From positions 1 to 11,168 of the forward strand of contig CAJLZE010000070.1 in NCBI GenBank assembly GCA_905210995.1: a stretch of 11,168 nucleotides of DNA. Direction: 5' to 3'. Position numbers and translations under genes: made by a program. The notes below the pieces were generated by a model. That model did not search any database. It saw only the letters and a list, made by a program, of their open reading frames with translations, and was not told the origin of the DNA. How positions within the stretch are numbered: position 1 is the stretch's first letter; the number at the start of each line of letters is the position of its first letter. The DNA comes from an uncultured Anaerotruncus sp. GTDB taxonomy: Bacteria; Bacillota; Clostridia; Oscillospirales; CAG-272. This document shows, piece after piece, positions 6,599 to 11,168 of the stretch.

Positions 6599-7120
6599 AT
6601 GGATATCAAAGAAAAAGCGGCGTCAAAGCCGAAGAAAAAATGGGTGAGGTACCTTTTGCTCGCGTCGGGGCTCGTGTTCGGGCTGGTGCTGATATTTGTC
6701 GGCTCGGGCAGAAGCACGGCGGGCACCGAAAAGGCTGCCGACGACAGTGCCGCAATGCGCGATTACGCCGCCGAGACCGAGGAGAAGGTGAGAAAGCTCT
6801 GCGAATCGGTCGAGGGCGTCGGGCGCGGCACCGTGACCGTTGCGGTAACGCTTGAATGCGGATATGAGACCGTTTATGCCGAGGACAGCGAAAAAAAGAC
6901 CTCGCAGTCGGGCGAAACGGTGAGCGGAAAGTACACAAAAACGGGCAGCGGCTCGTCCGAGCGGCCGATAAAAATGGTCACGCGCGCGCCGGTCATCGCG
7001 GGCATCGGCGTCGTGTGCCGCGGCGGCGGCAACGACGCGACACGTGCCGAGCTGATACTGCTCATCTCGGCTGCCTTCGGCGTCGGGGCGGGAAAGATCA
7101 GCGTTGCAGAGGCAAACTGA
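6599..7120 (+). CDS. spoIIIAG: Stage III sporulation protein AG
   Basis: Single-pass membrane protein whose extracytoplasmic domain forms a large ring in the SpoIIIA-SpoIIQ channel (a 30-subunit ring in Bacillus subtilis). Here it has 173 aa against ~229 in Bacillus subtilis. A lysine-rich cytoplasmic tail (1-15) precedes a membrane helix (about 18-35) and an acidic linker. The RBM domain starts near residue 60 (EEKVRKLCESVEGVGRGTV, 61-79), is interrupted by a charged Ser/Gly/Lys-rich insertion (about 92-122, matching the place of the beta-triangle insertion), and resumes with APVIAGIGVVCRGG (130-143) and GVGAGKISVAEA at the end. The ATG at 6599 has AGGGTGA just upstream. It is the last tightly packed gene before the 126-bp gap. 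Confidence 0.93.
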   Translation: MDIKEKAASKPKKKWVRYLLLASGLVFGLVLIFVGSGRSTAGTEKAADDSAAMRDYAAETEEKVRKLCESVEGVGRGTVTVAVTLECGYETVYAEDSEKKTSQSGETVSGKYTKTGSGSSERPIKMVTRAPVIAGIGVVCRGGGNDATRAELILLISAAFGVGAGKISVAEAN

Positions 7121-7181
7121 GAAAAAAGCGCGTATGCGGGCGGCAGATCGACGGCTCTTTTTGCCTTATCCGCCGAAAACG

Positions 7182-7210
7182 GAATAAACCGCGGCGCGCG
7201 GCAATATACA
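7182..7210 (+). promoter_or_regulatory. Second sigma-E-like promoter (P2), for spoIIIAH and the downstream ATPase gene
   Basis: GAATAAA (7182-7188) matches the sigma-E -35 consensus KMATATT at 5 of 7. After a 14-nt spacer, AATATACA (7203-7210) matches CATACAMT at 5 of 8. The -10 region shares the string GGCAATATA, and the 14-nt spacing, with the operon promoter at 2797-2825. The spacer holds a small dyad, CCGCG-gcg-CGCGG (7189-7201). The expected start is near 7217, about 30 nt before the spoIIIAH ATG. It sits in the only sizeable gap inside the cluster (7121-7246), which holds nothing else I can name. Confidence 0.55.
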
Positions 7211-7233
7211 TATATCGAACAAAACGATTGATC

Positions 7234-7239
7234 GGAGGT
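7234..7239 (+). promoter_or_regulatory. Strong ribosome binding site of spoIIIAH
   Basis: GGAGGT, with 7-8 nt spacing to the ATG at 7247. It is stronger than the sites of most upstream spoIIIA genes, consistent with independent initiation from its own transcript. Confidence 0.8.
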
Positions 7240-7246
7240 CATCGGA

Positions 7247-7804
7247 ATGAAATTTGAAAAACAGCTTCAGGCTGTGAAAAACTTCTTTGTCAAGGTGGGC
7301 AAAAGAAATCTTATCATCGTGGGCGCGGTTCTGCTCATCGGCGCTGCCGTTGCCGTAAACTGGGCGTTCTTCAGCCGCGGTGCGGGCAAGGGCGACGGCG
7401 ATCAGACCACCGGCGGCGCCGAGCAGACGGGCGCTTCGGCATCGGCGGGCAGCAGCGAGAGCTATTTTACCGCCTCTCAGGTCAGCCGTCAGCGCGCGAG
7501 AGACGAGGCACGCGAGGTGCTTCAGGCGGTCATCGACGATTCGTCGGCTGCCGAGGCTGCAAAAAAAGAAGCACTTGCCGGCATCACCCAGATGGCAAAG
7601 GACATGGAGGCAGAGGCGAACATAGAGACTCTTGTCGTGTCCAAGGGCTTTGAAAAATGCGTCGCGGTCATAAGCGACGGCGCGGTGAACGTCGTTGTAA
7701 AAAGCCAGGGGCTGACGGCTGCCGAGGTCGCACAGATAAATACGATCGTGTACGAACAGACCGGCATTTCGCCCGACAAAGTGGTCATAATCGAAAAGAC
7801 CTGA
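7247..7804 (+). CDS. spoIIIAH: Stage III sporulation protein AH, SpoIIQ-binding channel protein
   Basis: Mother-cell single-pass membrane protein whose C-terminal RBM domain binds forespore SpoIIQ across the intermembrane space, tethering the membranes and forming the channel ring. It has 185 aa (Bacillus subtilis ~218). A basic cytoplasmic stretch (1-20) leads to a membrane helix (about 21-38, with the family-typical VNWAFF end) and a Gly/Ser/Thr-rich linker (44-70). The RBM domain begins at YFTASQVSRQRARDEAREV (73-91), then runs through EANIETLVVSKGFEKCVAVI (123-142), and ends in INTIVYEQTGISPDKVVI (164-181), all diagnostic of SpoIIIAH. The gene is separated from spoIIIAG by 126 bp that carry a putative promoter, and is followed after 6 bp by an ATPase gene. 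Confidence 0.95.
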   Translation: MKFEKQLQAVKNFFVKVGKRNLIIVGAVLLIGAAVAVNWAFFSRGAGKGDGDQTTGGAEQTGASASAGSSESYFTASQVSRQRARDEAREVLQAVIDDSSAAEAAKKEALAGITQMAKDMEAEANIETLVVSKGFEKCVAVISDGAVNVVVKSQGLTAAEVAQINTIVYEQTGISPDKVVIIEKT

Positions 7805-7810
7805 CGGGAA

Positions 7811-9025
7811 ATGGGCAGAAGACGGAATGAAGGGCGAGCGGAGGGCATGACACCCGCCGCGCGCGGAGGCGATTTTCACGGCAGCTTTCGGGCGGCTGCC
7901 GACGCGCCGCAGCCCGCGTTTTTCGGAGCTTCCAACTCCGGAGAGGGCTTTGTGAGCTATTTCGACGGGATATTCCGCGAACGCTGCGACAGGCGGCTGA
8001 TACTTAAAGGCGGGCCCGGCACGGGAAAGTCGCGCACGCTTTACGACATAGCGCGGCGCGCGTCCGACGCCGGAGCGCGCATCGAATATTACTTTTGCTC
8101 GTCCGATCCCGATTCGCTCGACGGAATCACGGCCATATTCCCGGACGGCAGGACCTTCGGCGCGCAGGATGCGACGGCGCCTCATGCCGAGGAAGCGTCG
8201 TTGCCCGGTGCGCGGGACGAAATATTCGATCTCGGCGCGTTCTGGAACAGCGAGCGTTTGTCTGCCGAGCGCGATGAGATCGAAAGGCTGAACCTTGAAA
8301 AGAGCCGTGCGTGGAGCCGTGCTTTCGGCTGCCTTGCGGCGGCGCAAAGACTGCGCCTGACCGCTCTCGGCATGGCGCGCACCGTCATTGACGGCGAACG
8401 CTTTGAAAAGGTCGCGGCACGCGCGGCGGGCGACGCAAGAAGAAGCGCCGCGGCGACAGAGGTGATGTCCGAATTGCCGCCGCTGCCGCCGCGCCGCGGC
8501 GGAGCTGTATTGCGTTCGCCGCACCGTTCGCTCGGTATGAAGGGCGCGGTGTCGCTCGACGGCATTTATTGCGGCGCCCGGGAGATATATGTCATATCCG
8601 ACGGGATACTCCCCGGCATCGGCGAGCTTTTCCTCACATCGGTCGCAGATGCCGCCGTGAAGAGCGGAATGCGCTGCCGCATATCGCCCGACCCGCTTTG
8701 CCCCGGGCTTTGCGCGGCGTTTGTCACCGGCGGGGTGGTATACACCGCCGACAGGGCTGACGGGCTGCCCGTGACGGGGGCTGCCGTTCACCGCGTCGGG
8801 ATGCGCCGCTTTATCGACTCTTCGGGGCTTCGCTCGATAAGCGGAGAGTATGCGCGCATCTCGGCGCTGTCGGACAGTGCTGTGAGCGCGGCGCTTTCGG
8901 CAATGTCGGACGCGGCAAGGGCGCATTTTGCGCTTGAGGAAATTTATTCGGCGGCAATGGATTTTGACGCCAAGGAGGCGGCATCTCTCGCCGCGGCGGA
9001 GGAGTTTTCGGCTCACTACTTGTAA
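7811..9025 (+). CDS. Uncharacterised tandem P-loop ATPase (PRK06851-like) in the spoIIIA operon
   Basis: Function unknown. A soluble 404-aa protein with Walker A GGPGTGKS (67-74) after the strand RRLILK, then YYFCSSDPDSLDGI (93-106), ATAPHAE (121-127) and DEIFDLGAFWN (136-146). This string of motifs resembles the uncharacterised Firmicutes family I recall as PRK06851. The region from about 257 repeats the N-half layout: strand EIYVIS, then DGILPGIGEL (264-273) where a P-loop should be, a helix ending in AAVKSG (281-286), and SPDPLCPGL (292-300). The invariant P-loop Lys is Glu (272), so this copy should not bind ATP in the usual way. A helical, arginine-rich segment (145-215) lies between the halves. 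There is no signal peptide or membrane helix. It starts 6 bp after spoIIIAH, so it is probably cotranscribed with it in the mother cell. The ATG at 7847 is an alternative start. Ala/Arg-rich codon use matches its neighbours. Confidence 0.75.
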   Translation: MGRRRNEGRAEGMTPAARGGDFHGSFRAAADAPQPAFFGASNSGEGFVSYFDGIFRERCDRRLILKGGPGTGKSRTLYDIARRASDAGARIEYYFCSSDPDSLDGITAIFPDGRTFGAQDATAPHAEEASLPGARDEIFDLGAFWNSERLSAERDEIERLNLEKSRAWSRAFGCLAAAQRLRLTALGMARTVIDGERFEKVAARAAGDARRSAAATEVMSELPPLPPRRGGAVLRSPHRSLGMKGAVSLDGIYCGAREIYVISDGILPGIGELFLTSVADAAVKSGMRCRISPDPLCPGLCAAFVTGGVVYTADRADGLPVTGAAVHRVGMRRFIDSSGLRSISGEYARISALSDSAVSAALSAMSDAARAHFALEEIYSAAMDFDAKEAASLAAAEEFSAHYL

Positions 9026-9050
9026 AAACGGATGATATGTGATAAAATAA

Positions 9051-9088
9051 GACTGCCGCGCGGTGCGCGGCAGTCCTCTTGTTTTTTA
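9051..9088. terminator. Bidirectional rho-independent terminator between the spoIIIA operon and ackA
   Basis: GACTGCCGCGC (9051-9061) and GCGCGGCAGTC (9065-9075) form a perfect 11-bp stem with a 3-nt loop. On the plus strand a T-rich tail follows (9079-9090, with T6 at 9082-9087), ending the spoIIIAH-ATPase transcript 25 bp after its stop. On the minus strand the stem is followed by TTATTTTATC (9050-9041), ending the ackA transcript about 18 bp after its stop codon. Confidence 0.92.
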
Positions 9089-9092
9089 TTCC

Positions 9093-10328
9093 TTATTTTT
9101 TGATGGAGTTCACTATATCCTCTGTGTCGCGGGCGATGACGAGCTCTTCGTCCGTCGGGATGACGTAAACGGGAACTCTCGAATCGTCGGCTGAGATCTT
9201 TACGATATTCGACTGACGGAGAGTGCGGTCGTTGACCTCGTCGTTCAGCTTTATGCCGAAAAAGTCCATGTCGGCGCACACGATCTTGCGCAGGCGCGGG
9301 TTGTTTTCGCCGAGTCCGGCGGTGAACACGAGAGCGTCAAGCCCGTTCATAAGCGCAGTGTAGGCGCCGATGAATTCCTTCAGCTCGTGCTTGAGCATAT
9401 TTACGGCAAGGTTCGAAAGCTCGTAGTGAGGATCGGACGGTCCGTTTGCAATGGCGGATTCAAGGTCGCGCGAGTCGGAGGAATAGCCCTTGGTAATGCC
9501 GAGATATCCGCATTTCTTGTTCATGAATGCAGCGACCTCTGCGGTGGACATGCCCTCCTTGTCCATGATGTAGGGAACGATCGCGGGGTCGATGTTGCCG
9601 CAGCGGGTACCCATGAGCACGCCCGCAAGAGGGGTAAAGCCCATAGAGGTGTCAAGCACCTTGCCGTCCTTGACAGCCGAGATCGAGGAACCGTTGCCTA
9701 TGTGGCAGGTAATTATCTTTGTGCCCTCGGCTTTGCCGCCGAGCAGCTTTATCATCTCGCCCGCAACATAGCGGTGAGATGTCCCGTGTGCGCCGTAGCG
9801 GCGGATGTGATATTTTTCATACATCTCGTAGGGAAGAGCGTACATATACGACTCGGGCGGCATGGTCTGGTGGAAGGCGGTGTCGAATACGAGCACCTGC
9901 GGTACGCCGGGCATGACCGAAAGGCAGCCGCGTATGCCCTGAAGGTGTGCGCCCGTATGCAGGGGGGCAAAGTCGTGGCACAGCTCGAGCTTTGATAGCA
10001 CCTCATCGTTGAGCAGCATGGATTTTGAAAAATAGAAGCCGCCGTGAACTATGCGGTGTCCGACCGCTTCGATCTCGGACATATCGGATATAACGCCGAC
10101 CTCGGGATCGGTCAGGGCGTCGATAACGATGCGCACTGCATCGGTGTGTGTGGCGATCTTCATATCCTTCTGCGTGCGCGTGCCCTTTACAAGATTCTTG
10201 TGATCGAGAACGCCCATCGCTTCGCCGATGCGCTCACATATGCCCTTGGCTTTTACCGTGTAGTCGGAGGTGTCAAAAAGCTGGTATTTGAGCGAGCTGG
10301 AGCCGGCGTTTACGACTAAAACTTTCAT
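9093..10328 (-). CDS. ackA: Acetate kinase, with variant acetate-pocket residues (411 aa)
   Basis: Cytoplasmic ASKHA-fold kinase interconverting acetyl phosphate + ADP and acetate + ATP; in fermenters, the ATP-yielding end step of acetate formation after phosphotransacetylase. Signatures seen: NAGSSSLKYQLFD (7-19), GHRIVHGG (90-97), VFDTAFHQTMP (147-157), HIGNGSSISAV (209-219), DTSMGFTPLAG (226-236), R242 and FTAGLGEN (335-342). By Methanosarcina numbering plus one, N7, R92, H124, D149, H181, N212, P233 and R242 are all kept. Two departures stand out: the usual HNP motif after Leu123 is HTGAH (124-128), and the usual YGFHGTSH is YGAHGTSH, with Ala180 at a residue lining the acetate pocket. 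The length is slightly above the usual ~400. It is transcribed alone from its own promoter; no pta is in the window. Confidence 0.96.
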   Translation of the reverse strand: MKVLVVNAGSSSLKYQLFDTSDYTVKAKGICERIGEAMGVLDHKNLVKGTRTQKDMKIATHTDAVRIVIDALTDPEVGVISDMSEIEAVGHRIVHGGFYFSKSMLLNDEVLSKLELCHDFAPLHTGAHLQGIRGCLSVMPGVPQVLVFDTAFHQTMPPESYMYALPYEMYEKYHIRRYGAHGTSHRYVAGEMIKLLGGKAEGTKIITCHIGNGSSISAVKDGKVLDTSMGFTPLAGVLMGTRCGNIDPAIVPYIMDKEGMSTAEVAAFMNKKCGYLGITKGYSSDSRDLESAIANGPSDPHYELSNLAVNMLKHELKEFIGAYTALMNGLDALVFTAGLGENNPRLRKIVCADMDFFGIKLNDEVNDRTLRQSNIVKISADDSRVPVYVIPTDEELVIARDTEDIVNSIKK

Positions 10329-10375
10329 TTTGATTTATCCTTTCTGGGTAAATAAATAAGTGTCCGTTACAGAAT

Positions 10376-10404
10376 ATTATACAACTTAATACGCACGATT
10401 TCAA
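10376..10404 (-). promoter_or_regulatory. Sigma-A promoter of ackA
   Basis: On the minus strand, TTGAAA (10404-10399), a 17-nt spacer and a perfect TATAAT (10381-10376). The leader is about 40 nt. The ribosome binding site AAAGGA lies near 10341-10346, about 9 nt before the ATG at 10328. No catabolite-responsive element is obvious in the 153-bp gap. Confidence 0.88.
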
Positions 10405-10466
10405 TAGCAAATACCGAAAAACGCGCCGATGCGTGCGAAAAAACGGAAAAATACAAAAGACGTGCG

Positions 10467-10473
10467 AAAGGAG
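10467..10473 (+). promoter_or_regulatory. Ribosome binding site of tmcAL
   Basis: AAAGGAG, 8 nt before the ATG at 10482. It supports that start for a gene whose stop lies outside the window. Confidence 0.85.
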
Positions 10474-10481
10474 AACGCAGT

Positions 10482-11168
10482 ATGACGACCGGGATCATAT
10501 GCGAATACAATCCCATGCACCGCGGGCATGAGGAAATGATAAAAAAGCTGCGCGCGGGCGGCACCGACACGGTGGTGTGCCTGATGAGCGGAAGCTTTGT
10601 GCAGCGCGGCGAGCCCGCCATCGCCGATAAATACGGTCGCGCCGCCGCAGCCGTGCGCTCGGGCGCAGATGTCGTGCTTGAGCTGCCGTTCCCGTGGTCA
10701 TGCGGCAGCGCGCGCTATTTTGCCGCGGCGGGGATATACATCCTGAACGCGCTCGGAGTAAAAAATATTGCCTTCGGCTCGGAGTGTGCCGACGCCGATA
10801 TGCTGCGCGCGGCGGCTGAGGCTGCGCCGGAGGATATCCGCACCGACACTGCCGCCACGGGAGCTGCTGCGGGATATTTTGCGGCGCTGAACGAAAGGCT
10901 CGGCGGCGCCTCAAGGCTCATGCCGAACGATATTCTCGGCGTCGAATATATGCGCGCCGCACGTGTCCTCGGCACCGGCACCGACTTCACCGTGGTGAGG
11001 CGCGAGGGCGCGGGCTTCAACGACATCGACCCGGATGCCGACATTCCGTCGGCATCGGCGCTGCGCACGGCCGTCCGAGAGGGGCGGCTCCCGCACGGGC
11101 TTTGCGATGCCTCGGCGGAAATGCTGCGCGACGCCGAAAAAAACGGCGGTGCGCCCACCGATATGTCG
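10482..11168 (+). CDS. tmcAL: tRNA(Met) cytidine acetate ligase, N-terminal 229 aa (cut by window edge)
   Basis: TmcAL (formerly YlbM) activates acetate with ATP to acetyl-adenylate and places the acetyl on C34 of elongator tRNA-Met, making ac4C, which helps accurate AUG decoding. The frame opens at the ATG at 10482, 8 nt after GGAG (10470-10473), and stays open to the window end; full proteins are about 400 aa. The nucleotidyltransferase core shows GIICEYNPMHRGH (4-16) with the HxGH motif H13-x-G-H16, then CLMSGSFVQRGEPAIADKY (33-51), ADVVLELPFPW (62-72), NALGVKNIAFGSE (89-101), and PNDILGVEY (147-155). It diverges from ackA, whose product acetate is its substrate. No convincing promoter of its own was seen in 10405-10466. 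Nothing looks broken. Confidence 0.95.
   Translation, partial: MTTGIICEYNPMHRGHEEMIKKLRAGGTDTVVCLMSGSFVQRGEPAIADKYGRAAAAVRSGADVVLELPFPWSCGSARYFAAAGIYILNALGVKNIAFGSECADADMLRAAAEAAPEDIRTDTAATGAAAGYFAALNERLGGASRLMPNDILGVEYMRAARVLGTGTDFTVVRREGAGFNDIDPDADIPSASALRTAVREGRLPHGLCDASAEMLRDAEKNGGAPTDMS

Noticed and set aside
7121..7181. Possible terminator after spoIIIAG (T5 at 7158-7162)
   Set aside because: No stable stem lies directly before the T-run; the best pairing (GGCGG with CCGCC) has a loop of nearly 30 nt.
7561..7567. A7 run in spoIIIAH, considered as a frameshift or phase-variation site
   Set aside because: The frame stays intact across it and the protein is full length with family motifs on both sides. 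It encodes a normal Lys-Lys-Glu.
7166..9016. 616-codon open frame on the minus strand, opposite spoIIIAH and the ATPase gene
   Set aside because: No recognisable family, very rich in Arg/Ala/His, and directly antisense to two clear genes. It is open because rare Leu/Ser codons leave few stops on the opposite strand of GC-rich DNA.
9387..9995. 202-codon open frame on the plus strand, opposite ackA
   Set aside because: Shadow of conserved AckA sequence, in the wrong orientation to its terminator and without a ribosome binding site.
10329..10466. Search for a tmcAL promoter or CRE site in the ackA-tmcAL gap
   Set aside because: The TATTAT on the plus strand at 10375-10380 overlaps the ackA -10 and has no matching -35. 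No clear CRE-like palindrome was found.
1..11168. Mobile elements, CRISPR arrays, tRNA or rRNA genes, phage genes
   Set aside because: No transposase or integrase motifs, no spaced direct repeats and no cloverleaf-like sequences were seen. Gene content is ordinary chromosomal core.

Overview
The window is bacterial chromosome from an endospore-forming member of the Clostridia. The core is a complete eight-gene spoIIIA operon (spoIIIAA to spoIIIAH), which is found only in endospore formers. It is flanked by Firmicutes-type housekeeping genes (alaS, ackA, tmcAL). The DNA is GC-rich (roughly 60% by eye) with strong G/C third positions. That argues against low-GC Clostridium sensu stricto or Bacillus and suggests a high-GC, gut-type clostridial lineage (Oscillospirales-like); this placement is an inference. 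I see no mobile elements, CRISPR arrays, tRNAs or rRNAs.

Layout. At 57-2666 (minus) lies alaS, complete, read leftward from a near-consensus sigma-A promoter. Divergent from it, a sigma-E-like promoter (2797-2825) opens the plus-strand spoIIIA cluster: AA (TTG start near 2859), AB, AC, AD, AE, AF (GTG start at 6110) and AG are tightly packed or overlapping to 7120. A 126-bp gap then carries a second sigma-E-like promoter (7182-7210) and a strong ribosome binding site ahead of spoIIIAH (7247-7804). Only 6 bp after spoIIIAH comes an uncharacterised P-loop ATPase (7811-9025), apparently made of two related halves, the second with a ruined P-loop. A perfect 11-bp-stem hairpin (9051-9075) ends this operon and also faces the 3' end of ackA (9093-10328, minus), as a bidirectional terminator. 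ackA has its own sigma-A promoter. Divergent from ackA, tmcAL starts at 10482 and runs off the right edge.

How the genes work together. In sporulating cells SpoIIIAA-AH, made in the mother cell under sigma-E, assemble with forespore SpoIIQ into the feeding-tube or secretion-like channel across the engulfed forespore membranes. SpoIIIAA is the cytoplasmic ATPase, AB is a GspF-like membrane protein, AC, AD and AE are membrane platform proteins, and AF, AG and AH have ring-forming periplasmic domains. The extra ATPase is placed to be made together with SpoIIIAH. On the right, AckA makes ATP and acetate from acetyl phosphate, while TmcAL uses ATP and acetate to acetylate the elongator tRNA-Met wobble base, so the two neighbours share metabolites.

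The points most worth a second look are the spoIIIAH-linked tandem ATPase, the paired sigma-E-like promoters, two unusual substitutions at the AckA active site, a possible five-codon leader ORF coupled to spoIIIAE, and a terminator stem core that occurs at both ends of the window.
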